DNA of 64,000 nt from Methylobacteriaceae bacterium (GTDB taxonomy: Bacteria; Pseudomonadota; Alphaproteobacteria; Rhizobiales; Beijerinckiaceae). The position numbers and the translations under genes are program-made. Below the pieces are notes generated by a model. The model was not told the origin of the DNA. It saw nothing but the letters and a program-made list of their open reading frames with translations, and searched no databases. Of the stretch, positions 1-9,741 are shown in pieces. The stretch is from the NCBI GenBank assembly GCA_020638135.1, contig JACKJE010000011.1, positions 1-64,000 on the forward strand, read 5' to 3'. Position 1 is the first letter of the stretch; each line of letters opens with the position of its first letter.

Positions 1-854
1 CCGCAGGCTTCTTCCACGCGCGCCCACAGACGGCGCAGCGCGCGAATTTTTGCGACGCCCAGAAATTCGTCGGCGTCCACCGCGAGGCGGAACGAGATCG
101 CCTTGGCTGCGGCTTCGAGCGACAATCCCGCGCCTTCCAGCGCGCGCAGATAGGTCAGCCCGGATGAAATCGCATAGGCGAGTTCCTGCGCTTCCGTGCC
201 GCCGGCGGCATGCACGATGCGCGCGTCGGCGACGCAGAAGGGACCGGCGAAACCGGCCGCCGAGAGCGTCTTGACCGCTTCGACCATATGCGGCGCGATC
301 TCGCTGAAAGGATGGGCGACGGCGCCGCGGGCCAGCGCGCCGAGTGGATCGAGGCCGAAGGAAATCAGCGTCGCCTTGGGGTCGATCTTCTGGTTGGCGA
401 CATAGGCCGCCAGCGCGATCGCGACATCGCGGCCATGGCCCGGCGCGTCGATCTCGATCGGGGCGCCTGCGTCCAGAAACACGCCCGCGAGCGCGGCTTC
501 CAGCGCAGCCTCGGTCGCCGGCAGGCCAAAACCATAGGCGCCGGCAGAGCCTGCAAAGGCGAGCTGCAACCCGCCCGCGCCATTTTCGAGATCGGTCAGG
601 GCCAGTCCGTTGGCGGTCTTCGCGTCGGCGGCGTCGACGCGCGCGAGAATCGACCAGGGGCCGGAATGGGCGCGGCCCGGCTGGGCGGCGGCGCCGGCCG
701 GCGCATAGAGCGGCTGGACGGCCGTCCCGTCGTAGGTCTTGCCCACCAGCTTCTCGAACGGCGCGCCCTTGAGCGCAGCGGTCGCGAGCTCCCGCCAGCG
801 GGCCTCCTCCACGGGCGGAAAGGCTGAGGCATAGGGCATGTCGGAAGCGGTCAT
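1..854 (-). CDS. mutA: Methylmalonyl-CoA mutase small subunit, N-terminal part (runs off the left edge)
   Basis: About 284 residues are present and the frame is still open at the window edge, so the C-terminus lies outside. In heterodimeric methylmalonyl-CoA mutases the large subunit binds coenzyme B12 and interconverts methylmalonyl-CoA and succinyl-CoA in propionate metabolism; the small subunit is the non-catalytic partner. Seen here: an N-terminal segment WRELATAALKG (residues 20-30) followed by KTYDGTAVQPLY (39-50), which is the conserved entry motif of this family, then barrel-like alternation of hydrophobic strands. Two in-frame ATGs exist, at 854 and 839; the first gives MTASDMPYA. 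The large subunit would be expected further left, beyond the edge. Identification rests on motif and overall look, without a database comparison. Confidence 0.85.
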   Translation of the reverse strand, partial: MTASDMPYASAFPPVEEARWRELATAALKGAPFEKLVGKTYDGTAVQPLYAPAGAAAQPGRAHSGPWSILARVDAADAKTANGLALTDLENGAGGLQLAFAGSAGAYGFGLPATEAALEAALAGVFLDAGAPIEIDAPGHGRDVAIALAAYVANQKIDPKATLISFGLDPLGALARGAVAHPFSEIAPHMVEAVKTLSAAGFAGPFCVADARIVHAAGGTEAQELAYAISSGLTYLRALEGAGLSLEAAAKAISFRLAVDADEFLGVAKIRALRRLWARVEEAC

Positions 855-949
855 GGCGGCAGGTTTCCCAGCAGAAATGCGAGGGCGTTTTTGCATATGC
901 GAAGGGGGGAGGGAAGGGGGAGGGCGGCAGACGGCGATTTGGCGAACGC

Positions 950-2206
950 CTACCCCACCATCCCCACCACAGCCCCGCTCATCAGCGTCGCCAGCGTGCC
1001 CGTCACCAGCGAGCGCGGCGCGAGCGTCACGATGTCATGCCGGCGTTCCGGCGCCATGGTCGTCATGCCGCCGATCATGATGCCGAGCGAGCCGAAATTG
1101 GCGAAGCCGCACAAAGCATAGGTCATGATCAGTTTCGAATGTGCGGACAGCGCGCCTTCCGGTAGCGCGGCGAGGTCGAGATAGGCGACGAATTCGTTGA
1201 GCGCCGTCTTGGTCGCCATCAGCATGGCGGCCGTCTCGGACTCCGGCCAGGGCACGCCGATCAGCCAGACCAGCGGCCGGAACAGCAGCGCAAACGCTGC
1301 GCGAATGGAAATCGGTTTGCCGCCGACATCGGGCAGCAGCGACAGGGCGGAATCGGCGAGATGGACGAGCGCCACCAGCACGATCATCAGCGCCACGATG
1401 CCGGCGAAGATTTTGACGCCGTCCATCGTGCCGCGCACGATGGCCTCGAAGGCGTTGGCGGGCGGGTCCTCGATCTTGATCTGCGTCGCGCGCTCGTCGG
1501 GCGTGAACGGAATCATCAGCGCCGACAGGGCCAGCGCGGCCGGCGTCGAGATGATGGCGGCGGAAATGATGGCGGGCAGGGCGCCCGGCACGGCGCTGGA
1601 CAGGATCGCGCCATAGATCGCCATGACCGTGCCGGCGATGCCCGCCATGCCGCAGCTCATCAGCGCGAACAATTCGCCGCGCGACATGGTGGTGAGATAC
1701 GGCCGCACGATCAGCGGCGCTTCGACCATGCCGACAAAGATATGCGTGGCCGCGCCCACGCCCAGCGGCCCGCCGACGCCGAGCGCGCGGCGCAGCAGGA
1801 AGGCGAAGGCCGCCACGATTTTCTGCATCAGCCCGAGATAGAACATCAGCGTCGCCAGCGCGGAAATCGTCAGCACCATCGGAAAGGCGCGGAAGGCGAG
1901 GATGTAGGAGGCGCCCTGCTTCGTCTCCGCATAGGGCAGCGGGCCACCTCCCAAAAAGCCGAAGACGAGCGACGTTCCGGCGTCGGTCGCGCGCTGCAAC
2001 GCCTCGACGCCATGTGTGAGTTTGAGGATGGCAGCGACGGCAGGCGGGAATTTGATGAAGAGCAGCGCCAGGACGATCTGCAGTGCGACGCCGCCGATGA
2101 CGACGCGCAACGGAATGGCGCGAATGTTTTCTGAGAGCCCGAGTCCGATTGACATGAGGGTTGCTAAAGCAAACGCACCACTAATAATTTGTTCGATCGA
2201 ATCCAA
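950..2206 (-). CDS. nupC: NupC-type concentrative nucleoside transporter
   Basis: A 418-residue integral membrane protein of the CNT family, which imports nucleosides with a proton or sodium ion across the inner membrane. The order of elements fits the family: N-terminal helices, a gate-like segment TSLVFGFLGGGPLPYAE (about residues 78-94), a central region with GVGAATHIFVGMVEAPLIV and the typical MVEAPL core, and a C-terminal half with ETAAMLMATKTALNEFVAY and the ALCGFANFGSLGIMIGG segment. Length matches bacterial CNTs (about 400-425). The frame opens with a TTG at 2206, which gives the usual N-terminus; an ATG at 2155 would remove the first helix and is less likely. It is monocistronic as far as seen, 95 bases from mutA. 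Confidence 0.93.
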   Translation of the reverse strand: MDSIEQIISGAFALATLMSIGLGLSENIRAIPLRVVIGGVALQIVLALLFIKFPPAVAAILKLTHGVEALQRATDAGTSLVFGFLGGGPLPYAETKQGASYILAFRAFPMVLTISALATLMFYLGLMQKIVAAFAFLLRRALGVGGPLGVGAATHIFVGMVEAPLIVRPYLTTMSRGELFALMSCGMAGIAGTVMAIYGAILSSAVPGALPAIISAAIISTPAALALSALMIPFTPDERATQIKIEDPPANAFEAIVRGTMDGVKIFAGIVALMIVLVALVHLADSALSLLPDVGGKPISIRAAFALLFRPLVWLIGVPWPESETAAMLMATKTALNEFVAYLDLAALPEGALSAHSKLIMTYALCGFANFGSLGIMIGGMTTMAPERRHDIVTLAPRSLVTGTLATLMSGAVVGMVG

Positions 2207-2278
2207 AGTCTATTCTGCTGCCTTGGGAAGCGGAATCTGTCCGATGCCGGGATGAATGCTCCCAGTTGCAGCGTAGAA

Positions 2279-2306
2279 ATTATAAAGCCGCTGAGCTCTT
2301 GGTAAA
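2279..2306 (-). promoter_or_regulatory. Possible promoter of nupC
   Basis: On the minus strand TTTACC (2301-2306) and a perfect TATAAT (2279-2284) are separated by 16 bases, about 70 bases before the nupC start. The -10 is unusually good for such GC-rich DNA; the -35 is poor. This is inferred from sequence only. Confidence 0.3.
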
Positions 2307-2360
2307 GGTAAAGCAGCCTTTCCAAACACGCGACGAAGGGGCGGAAAGGAGGGGCCTCGC

Positions 2361-3704
2361 TCACGCCGCCAGCGCCGCGAGAATCCGCGCCCAGCTGCGC
2401 GCCCTTCTGGAACGAGCTCAGTTCGTATTTCTCGTTCGGCGAATGCATGCGGTCGTCGTCGAGGCCGAAGCCGACCATCAGCGAATCCATTTTGAGATCG
2501 CGCTTGAACGAGCCGACGATCGGGATCGACCCGCCGAGCCGACCATCGCCGCCTCTTGCCCCATTCCTGCGACAGCGCGCGGCGCGCGCGACAGCGATTC
2601 CGAACCGAACGGCAATTGCAGCGCCGGGCTCGCGCCATGCGAATGGAAGTCGGCCTCGCAATCCGCCGGCAGGCGCGCGCGCACGAAATCGCGGAAGCTA
2701 TCGGCGATCGCCTGGGGGTTCTGCCTGCCGACGAGACGGAAGGAGAACTTTCGCGCGTCGCCTGCGCCGGCAGCACGGTCTTCGAGCCCTTGGCCGTATA
2801 GCCGCCCAAACACCGTTCACGTCCGCGGTCGGGCGCGCCCAGATCTGTTCGAGCACGCTGCGGTTTGCTTCGCCCGCGGGAATCGAAGAGGCCGACCTCG
2901 CTCAAGAAATGCGGTTCGTCGAAATCGAGGCGCGCCATTGCTCGCGATCATCGTCCGGGCAGGTCTTCCACGCCCTCGTAGAATTCGGCAGCGTCACGCG
3001 GCCCCGCCTTGGCGTCGTGCAGGTCGGCGATGATCTTCGACAGCACATGGATCGGATTGACGGCCGCGCCGCCGTAGAGGCCGGAATGCAGGTCGCGACT
3101 GGCGGCCTTGATCGTCACTTCCTCCAGCGTCAGCCCGCGCAGCATGGTGGTGATCGCCGGCGTCGTGCGGTCCCATGCCGGTGTCGCAGACGAGCGCGAG
3201 ATCGGCGGACAGCTCCTTCTTGTTGGCGGCGAGAAAGGCCGGCAGCGACGGCGAGCCAGTTTCTTCCTCGCCCTCAGCATGATCGAGACGTCGCAGGGCA
3301 GGCCGCCGGTCGCCACGAAGGCGCGGCAGGCTTCCACGAAGGTCATCAGCTGGCCCCTTGTCGTCGGCGCGCTGCGTCCGAAGATTTGCGGCCGGTCGCG
3401 CGTCTCGATTTTCGGACCAAGCGGATCGCTTTCCCAAGATTCAGCGGTCGACCGGCTGCACGTCGTAATGGCCATAGAACAGCACGTGCGGCGCATCGCG
3501 CGCTTCGCCGATATGCGCGACGACCATCGGATGGCCAGCCGTCGGGCGAACGCTCGCCTCGAAGCCGACTCTGAATCCGCAGCCAGTCCGCAGCCTTCGC
3601 ATCTCCGGCGAGCCGGATCGGTCGAGATGACTGGATCGCAGAAGCGCAACAGTCGAGCCCCTGCCTGTCGGCGTCGAGTTTTCAGTACTTTCGATCGATG
3701 CCAT
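2361..3704 (-). pseudogene. M20-family metallopeptidase (dipeptidase), frame broken many times
   Basis: The region spells out almost a whole M20 peptidase (about 450 residues; a two-zinc exopeptidase of the dipeptidase/ArgE/DapE superfamily) but only if the frame is changed at least five times. In order on the minus strand: MASIES start at 3704, a piece [10 protein letters not shown], then [13 protein letters not shown] (zinc-binding His and Asp, near 3450), [24 protein letters not shown] (catalytic Glu-Glu, near 3270), [39 protein letters not shown] (His of the dimer domain), and the C-terminal GLDDDRMHSPNEKYEL (zinc His) ending at the TGA at 2361. All motifs are intact in sequence, and the total length is nearly normal, which argues for indel errors more than for decay. 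The substrate is not predictable. Confidence 0.8.
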
Positions 3705-4144
3705 CGCCGCCGACTCCGTTGGCGGATCGCGCGCCTGTTCGAAGCAGCGTCAAAAACTCAGCCGAGCGCGACAGAACCGCGGCCGGATCAAGCGACGCCG
3801 AGCCAGTGCCGGGTCGACCGCGTAAACCGCATGGCGCTTCTGGTAGGCGAATTGGTCGCGATCGTCGGCGCGATGAAGCCGAGCCGAACAAGAAGGCGGC
3901 CGATCAGCGCGGGCTCCATGCCGAATTCGGCCGCCAGATGCGTCAGCAGCCGTTGAATCGCCGCCATCACGAGTTCGGCGACGAAGGAAAGACACGAGCG
4001 CGAAGATCGGCGCTTGCCGCGCTGCGGCGTGTCGGCGGACATCAGGCCGAGGCCAATCGCCCGCGGCCGTCCAGGAGGCCGAACCAGACGCGCCGAATAG
4101 CCAGCCGCGACGGCGGCTGCGACGATCGCGGTAGATGGGCATCT
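3705..4144 (-). other. 440-base stretch with no intact gene; possible broken small protein
   Basis: It lies between the M20 peptidase and the DUF853 gene. On the minus strand there are short protein-like pieces in different frames: ELVMAAIQRLLTHLAAEFG (near 3970), EPALIGRLLVRLGFIAP (near 3890) and [20 protein letters not shown] (near 3750). They hint at one small protein cut by indels like both of its neighbours, but I recognise no family and no convincing start. No RNA gene or repeat is visible. Confidence 0.3.
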
Positions 4145-5724
4145 CAGCCGCGATCACCGCGACAGGCCGCCAGCACGCCGCGCAAAATCGCGCGCGTGAT
4201 CTGCGTGCCGACCGAGCGCGCGGCCGATTGCGCCGCCGAACGCACGGATCATCTCGCCGGTCGACATGCGCTGGCGCTTGCCGCCGCGCCGTCGTTCCGC
4301 CGCCGCCGAGCACGCTGCCGAGCATGCCGCCGATCTGGCCGAGAATGCCGCCGCCGCTCGCGGCTTCCGCCGGCTGTTCCTCGCCGCCCGCGGCTTCCGC
4401 ATGGCCGCTCGCGCGCTTCTGCAGGATCTCGAAGGCGGATTCGCGGTCGATCGGCGTATCGTATTTGCCCAGCAGCGGGCTCGCCTTGATCGTGGCGGCG
4501 CGCTCGGCGTCGCTACCGGTCCGACGCGACCGGAGGGCGGCGCGATCAGCGCGCGATCCACCATATCGGGCGTGCCCTTGGGGTCGAGCATGGAAATCAG
4601 CGCCTCGCCGACGCCGAGTTGCATGATGACTTCCGCCGTGTCGAATTTCGGATTCTGGCGGAAGGTTTCGGCGGCCGCCTTCACCGCCTTCTGGTCGCGC
4701 GGCGTGAACGCGCGCAAGGCGTGCTGCGCGCGATTGCCGAGCTGGCCGAGCACCGTCTGCGGCACGTCGAGCGGATTCTGCGTCACGAAATAGACGCCGA
4801 CGCCCTTGGAGCGGATCAGGCGCACGACCTGTTCGATCGCGGTCATCAGCGGCTTGGGCGCGCTGTCGAACAGGAGATGCGCCTCGTCGAAGAAGAAGAC
4901 GAGCTTCGGCTTCTCGGGATCGCCGACCTCGGGCAGGTGCTCGAACAGTTCCGACAGCATCCACAGCAGGAAGGTCGCGTAGAGTTTCGGCGAGCGCATC
5001 AGCTTGTCGGCGGCGAGAATGTTGATCACGCCGCGCCCGTCGCGGTCGGTGCGCAGAAGTCGGAAATGTCGAGCGCCGGCTCGCCGAAGAATTTTTCCGC
5101 GCCCTGGTTCTCCAGCACCAGCAATTGCCGCTGGATCGCGCCGACAGTGGCGGTGGCGACATTGCCGTATTTGGTGGTGAGTTCGGACGCGTGGTCGGCG
5201 ACGAATTGCAGCGTCGCGCGCAGGTCCTTGAGATCGAGCAGCGCCAGGCCGTTGTCGTCGGCGACGCGGAAGACGATGTTGAGCACGCCCTCCTGCGTAT
5301 CATTGAGTTCGAGCAGGCGCGCGGTCAGCAGCGGCCCCATTTCCGCGATGGTCGCGCGCACCGGGTGGCCCTGCTCGCCGAACACGTCCCAGAACACGAC
5401 CGGGAAATTGTCGGGCGTGTAGGTCAGGCCGAGATCCTGCGCGCGCTTGACGAAGGGCGGCTTCGAATCGCCGGGCTGCGAAATGCCGGAGAGATCGCCC
5501 TTCACGTCGGCGGCGAAGACAGACGTGCCGGCGTTCGAAAAGCCCTCCGCCAGTTTTTGCAGCGTCACCGTCTTGCCGGTGCCGGTCGCCCCCGTCACGA
5601 GGCCGTGGCGGTTGCCGAGCGGCAGGTTGAGATAGCGGAAGACGCCCGAGGCGCCGCTGCCGCTCTTGCCGACGAGAATTTTGCCTTCGACCTGATTGGG
5701 ATCGTCCGTCACGGATCGCTCCAT
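4145..5724 (-). pseudogene. DUF853 / HerA-like P-loop ATPase, frameshifted
   Basis: A member of the DUF853 family of HerA/FtsK-like ATPases, about 520 residues, function not established (helicase- or translocase-like motor). The N-terminal part is intact from the ATG at 5724: a short leader, [17 protein letters not shown], the Walker [18 protein letters not shown] (about residues 43-60) and [11 protein letters not shown]. Near 5030 the frame shifts; the next piece has [20 protein letters not shown], Walker [13 protein letters not shown] and [20 protein letters not shown]. It shifts again near 4510 into [21 protein letters not shown], and again near 4210, after which [13 protein letters not shown] leads to the TGA at 4145. 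All family motifs survive, so indels in the sequence are the simplest reading. It is divergent from the small gene at 5922. Confidence 0.82.
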
Positions 5725-5921
5725 TCCTGCTGGCGCGGCTTCACGCGCAATAAATGCGAATGCCCGGCTTATACGGCAAGTGGCGCCCGCGCGCCACGCT
5801 TTGCGCCGCCATTCCGCGCTTTTCGGCCTTGCTTTTCGATCAGACGACGCAACAAATCTGCGCATTCCGGCCGCGCCGGCATTTGCCAGCGCGGCCGCAC
5901 GATTGCTAACAAGGATTTGTC

Positions 5922-6329
5922 ATGGAAGAGCTCATTCAGCGCATTACCGCCGCCACCGGCATCGACGATTCGGTCGCCCGCCAGGCCGTCGGCCTGATTC
6001 TCGGCTTTCTCAAGAAGCATGCGCCCGAGGGCGCGATCGGCGATCTCATCAATTCCATTCCGGCGGCGACGAAGCGGTTGAGAAAACGCCGGCGGCGGCG
6101 GCGGCGGCCTGATGGGCGCGCTCGGCGGCATGCTCGGCGGTCGCGGCGCCGGCGGCGCGGCATGATGGCGCTCGCCGGCCAGCTCAAGGAAAAGGGGCTG
6201 GACATGGACCAGATCAAGGGCGTCGGCCAGCAGATCTTCGAATATGGGGGCGAGCAGATCGGCCCCGACCGCGTTCGCGAGATCGCTCAGGGCATCCCCG
6301 GCCTCGCGCAGATGATGGGCAAGGGCTGA
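5922..6329 (+). CDS. Small helical protein with compensating frameshift in its glycine-rich centre
   Basis: 135 residues as read. The N-terminal 48 residues (MEELIQRITAATGIDDSVA and on) look like a DUF2267/DUF2780-type helical domain, and the C-terminal 60 (MMALAGQLKEKGLDMDQIK to GLAQMMGKG) form a second helical part. Between them the open frame reads an arginine tract of about 30 residues, which is artificial: the next frame over the same bases gives GGGGLMGALGGMLGG, the glycine-rich linker typical of such proteins. So an indel near 6065 and a second near 6163, both within GGC/GCGGC runs, cancel out. A ribosome-binding AAGGA precedes the start. Function is unknown; I infer the family from architecture only. 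Confidence 0.6.
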   Translation: MEELIQRITAATGIDDSVARQAVGLILGFLKKHAPEGAIGDLINSIPAATKRLRKRRRRRRRPDGRARRHARRSRRRRRGMMALAGQLKEKGLDMDQIKGVGQQIFEYGGEQIGPDRVREIAQGIPGLAQMMGKG

Positions 6330-6340
6330 GGCTTATGACT

Positions 6341-6368
6341 GGACCGCGGGCCTGAAGGCTCGCGGTCC
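6341..6368. repeat. REP-like palindrome, single-hairpin copy
   Basis: A 12-base-pair hairpin with a TGAA loop and one G-T mismatch. Its right arm, GGCTCGCGGTCC, recurs exactly in the paired elements at 36106-36169 and 40207-40271. It sits between two convergent genes, where it could act as a transcription end for both, although there is no T run. Confidence 0.7.
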
Positions 6369-6371
6369 TGA

Positions 6372-7034
6372 CTAAAGCGTCAGCAACCCGGCGAGCCCGT
6401 CCAGAACGGCCGCCGGGGGCAGGTCGCGATATTCGTCCGGCGCCTTGGCGCGGTTGATCCAGACCGTGCGAAACCCGAACTTTGTTGCGCCGGCGATATC
6501 CCAGCGGTTCGACGACTGGAACGAGACGGCCTGCGGCGCGACGCCATAGCGCGCGCCGACGCGCTCGTAGACGCGGGCGTCCGTCTTGAACACGCCGACG
6601 TCTGCGACCGAGATCGAGGGATCGAGCAGATCGCCGAGTCCGGCCGAGCGCACGGCGCTGTCGAGCATGGCCGGCGTGCCGTTCGACAGGATCACGAGCT
6701 TGGCGCCGCGCGCCTTGAGCGCAGCCAGCGTCGGCGCGACATCGGCGAAGGCGTCGAGCGTCTCATAGGCCGACAGAAGTTTTTCGCGCGCCTCGGCCGA
6801 AATGCCGCCGCAGCGCGCGGCGGCGAAATCGAGCGCCTCCTCGGTCAAAGCCCAGAAGTCGCGATAGGCGCCCATCAGCGAGCGTGTCCAGGTATATTCG
6901 AGCTGTTTCGTGCGCCAGATGTCGGACAGCCGATCGGCTTCGGCGCCGACCAGCGCGCGATGCCGCGCGACCGCCGAATGCACGTCGAGCAGCGTGCCAT
7001 AGGCGTCGAAGACGTAAAGCGCGTGCTCGCTCAT
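6372..7034 (-). CDS. Haloacid dehalogenase type II (HAD superfamily)
   Basis: 220 residues, normal length for L-2-haloacid dehalogenases, which displace the halide of 2-haloalkanoic acids with inversion through an aspartyl ester. Catalytic positions are visible: the nucleophile in VFDAYGTLLDVHS (Asp9), LSNGTP (Ser/Asn of motif II, about 117-122), FKTDARVYE (Lys of motif III, about 149) and SSNRWDIAGA (about 172-181, with the usual Ser-Ser-Asn-x-Trp-Asp). The ATG at 7034 overlaps the TGA of murJ by four bases, so the gene is the last in the GT2-murJ-HAD operon. Cytoplasmic. The true substrate is not evident; HAD enzymes of this subgroup are often annotated by similarity alone. Confidence 0.92.
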   Translation of the reverse strand: MSEHALYVFDAYGTLLDVHSAVARHRALVGAEADRLSDIWRTKQLEYTWTRSLMGAYRDFWALTEEALDFAAARCGGISAEAREKLLSAYETLDAFADVAPTLAALKARGAKLVILSNGTPAMLDSAVRSAGLGDLLDPSISVADVGVFKTDARVYERVGARYGVAPQAVSFQSSNRWDIAGATKFGFRTVWINRAKAPDEYRDLPPAAVLDGLAGLLTL

Positions 7035-8608
7035 GGCGTGGCCTCTGGCTTGGCGACAGCATCGGCGCGCCGCCGCGCGCCCTTCAACGCCGACAGATCG
7101 AGGCGGATCGCCCTGGCCGCGACGAGGAAGACGACAATATAGGCGATCATGCCGCCAAATCCGAGCAGCGAGAGCTCGGCAAGCGCGGCGAAACCGTCGA
7201 GACCCGCGACGAGCTTGCGCGCCGCCGGCTCGCCGAAGACTGCGATCGCCGCGAGAACCAGCGCGGCGATCGCGCTTGCGGCGGCGACTTTCGTCAGCAC
7301 GACATTCGGCCGCATTGCGCCGGCGCGCAACGCGAGCACGACGAGTATGCCGAAATTGATCCAGGCGCCGAGTGCAGTGGCGAGCGCAAGTCCCGGCGCG
7401 CCGAGCGGCTTGTACAGAAATATCTTGAGCGCGACATTGAGCGCGACGGCGGTCAGCGACGCGACCATCGGAATCGTCGTGTCGCCGCGCGCCTGAAAAC
7501 TCGCGCGCGCCGAGGAAATCAGGACGATGGCGATCAGGCCGATCGCATAGGCGCCGAGCACGTGCGCCGAGGCCAGCGCATCTGCGTCGGTGAAGCGCCC
7601 GCGCACGAAAACCGCGCGCATGATCAGTTCGGGGATCGTCAGGAAGGCGACGAAGAAGGGGGCGGCGAGCGCGATCGTGAGCGCCATCGTGCGGTTCTGC
7701 GCGCGGATCGCCTCTTCGGGCGCGCCTGCGGCGAAGGCGCGGCTCATCTCCGGTAGCAGCACGGTGCCGGCGGCGATGCCGATCACGCCGATCGGCAATT
7801 GGTAGATGCGGTCGGCATAATAGATCGACGATGGACCGCCCGTCGGCAGCAGCGAGGAGATGATCGTGTCGGCGAACAGCGCGATCTGCACGCCGGCCGA
7901 CCCGATCACGGCCGGCCCGAGCGCCTTGAAGAATTGTTTGGCGTCGGCGTCCCAGCGCGGCCGCGTCAGGCTCGAGCCGACGCCCGCGCGCCGGGTTGCG
8001 ACTTCGAGCAGAAAGAGTTCGGCGAGGCCCGCGACTGCGACGCCGGTCGCCGCCGCATAGCCGGCGTTCGGGAAGAGAAAGGCGAGCGCCAGCGCGACGA
8101 TCATCGTCAGGTTGAGCAGCACCGGCGCAAAGGCGGCCGCCGCGAACTTGCCGTTGGCGTTGAGCACGCCCGAATGCAGCGTCACCAGCGTGACGAACAT
8201 CAGATAGGGAAAGGTGACGCGCGTCAGCGCCACCGCGAGATCGAACTTGCGTGGATCGGCGCGAAAGCCCGGCGCGAGCAGGTCTACGAAAAACGGCGTG
8301 AAGGCCAGCGCCAGGACGAGCAGAACGATCTGCGAGGCGAGCAGAAGCGTGAAGATGCGGCTCGAAAATTTTTGCGCTTCCGCGGCGCCCTCGGTTTCGA
8401 GCACCCGAGCATAGGAGGGCACGAAGGCCGCGTTGAACGCGCCCTCGCCGAAGATTGCGCGGAAATGGTTGGGCAAGCGGAAGGCGACGACGAAGGCGTC
8501 GGTCATCAACCCCGCGCCGAGCGTCGCCGCAAGCACGATATCGCGCGCGAAACCGGTGATGCGCGACAGCAGCGTGAAGCCGCCGACGGAAAGCAGGTTG
8601 CGGATCAT
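7031..8608 (-). CDS. murJ: MurJ lipid II flippase (MviN family)
   Basis: 525 residues of the MOP-superfamily flippase that moves lipid II from the cytoplasmic to the periplasmic face of the inner membrane during peptidoglycan synthesis. Seen: the N-terminal MIRNLLSVGGFTLLSRITGF, GAGLMTDAFVVAFRLPN with the conserved Asp and Arg of the central cavity, AIFGEGAFNAAFVP, and about fourteen hydrophobic segments to the C-terminus. The second half carries YYADRIYQLPIGVIGIAAGT, a family hallmark. The start at 8608 overlaps the glycosyltransferase stop (ATGA) and the stop overlaps the HAD start in the same way, indicating translational coupling along the operon. No disruption. Confidence 0.96.
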   Translation of the reverse strand: MIRNLLSVGGFTLLSRITGFARDIVLAATLGAGLMTDAFVVAFRLPNHFRAIFGEGAFNAAFVPSYARVLETEGAAEAQKFSSRIFTLLLASQIVLLVLALAFTPFFVDLLAPGFRADPRKFDLAVALTRVTFPYLMFVTLVTLHSGVLNANGKFAAAAFAPVLLNLTMIVALALAFLFPNAGYAAATGVAVAGLAELFLLEVATRRAGVGSSLTRPRWDADAKQFFKALGPAVIGSAGVQIALFADTIISSLLPTGGPSSIYYADRIYQLPIGVIGIAAGTVLLPEMSRAFAAGAPEEAIRAQNRTMALTIALAAPFFVAFLTIPELIMRAVFVRGRFTDADALASAHVLGAYAIGLIAIVLISSARASFQARGDTTIPMVASLTAVALNVALKIFLYKPLGAPGLALATALGAWINFGILVVLALRAGAMRPNVVLTKVAAASAIAALVLAAIAVFGEPAARKLVAGLDGFAALAELSLLGFGGMIAYIVVFLVAARAIRLDLSALKGARRRADAVAKPEATP

Positions 8609-9664
8609 TCGGCGCCGCGCGGCTGGCCGACCGCGCGCGCGGCGCGGTCGCGTTCGTCGACGGACAGGTGTTCGGAAACGATGTAGAGCGGTCGTCCTTT
8701 CACCTCGGCGAAGATGCGCCCGACATATTCGCCGAGAATGCCGAGCGACATCAGCTGGATGCCAGACAGGAAGCTGATCGACACGATCAGCGATGCGTAG
8801 CCCGGCACGTCCGTACCGTAGATCAGCGTCGAGACGACCATATAGGCGGCGGCGAAAAACGACAGGAAGGAAACGGTCACGCCGATGAAGGTCCAGACCA
8901 TCAGCGGCACGGTCGAAAACGACATGAGCCCGTCGAGCGCGAAGCGTGTCAGCTTGGAGTAGGTGAATTTGGACTCGCCATGCGCGCGGTCGGCGACGTC
9001 GTAGGCCACGCCGGTCGACTTGAAGCCGATCCACGAATAGAGGCCCTTGTTGAAGCGCGCGCGTTCGCGCATGCGCATCAGCGCATTGACCGCCTTGCGG
9101 TCCAGAAGGCGGAAATCGCCGGCGCCGGGCGGCAGCCGCGTCTCGCCGAGCCGCGCGAACAGGCGGTAGAATCGCTGCGTCAGCGCGCGCCGCAGCGCCG
9201 AATCCGTGGCGCGATCGCGGCGCAGGCCGTAGATGTTCTCATAACCCTCGCGCCATTTGGCGACCATTTCGGCGATCGTCTCGGGCGGATGCTGCAGATC
9301 GGCGTCCATGATCACGACGGCGCGGCCGCGCGCATGGTCGAGTCCGGCGGCGATCGCGACTTCCTTGCCGAAATTGCGGCTGAAGGAAATGGCGTCGATC
9401 CGCGGATCCTGCTCGTGCGCCGCGGCGAAGCGCCTGCAGCGTCGCGTCGCGCGAGCCGTCGTCGACGAAGACGATCTCGTGCGAGGCGACGCAGCGTTCG
9501 AGCTCCGGCGTGAGGCGATCGATCAGCAGCGGAATGTTCTCGGCCTCGTTGAAGACGGGCACGAGAACGGTCAATTCCGGCGTCTTTGGGGCCTCGGGGG
9601 CCAAGGGCGTCTCCAGGCGGGATGTTCTGTCTGCGGCGTCTAGGCTTAGAGGGCGCGCGCGCAA
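8605..9664 (-). pseudogene. GT2 glycosyltransferase with C-terminal membrane anchor, one frameshift
   Basis: A family 2 glycosyltransferase of the polyprenyl-phosphate (DPM1/GtrB-like) kind, about 350 residues. N-terminal part: ELTVLVPVFNEAENIPLLID and HEIVFVDDGSRDATLQAL. A single frameshift near 9420, in the CGCCGCGGCG run, moves reading into ISFSRNFGKEVAIAAGLDHA, VIMDADLQHPPE (metal-binding Asp-x-Asp), the acceptor-region QRFYRLFARLGE and two C-terminal membrane helices (MSFSTVPLMVWTFIGVTVSF and a second near residue 280). Such enzymes usually transfer a sugar to undecaprenyl phosphate for envelope glycan decoration. The stop overlaps the murJ start by four bases. The upstream start is a TTG at 9664. 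Probably a working gene with a sequence error. Confidence 0.85.
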
Positions 9665-9741
9665 AGGGGAAGGCGGATTTTGCGGGCTGCGAATTCCGGT
9701 CGTCGCAAGGTAAACTCGCGCGGACCACGCGGATGGAGGCT

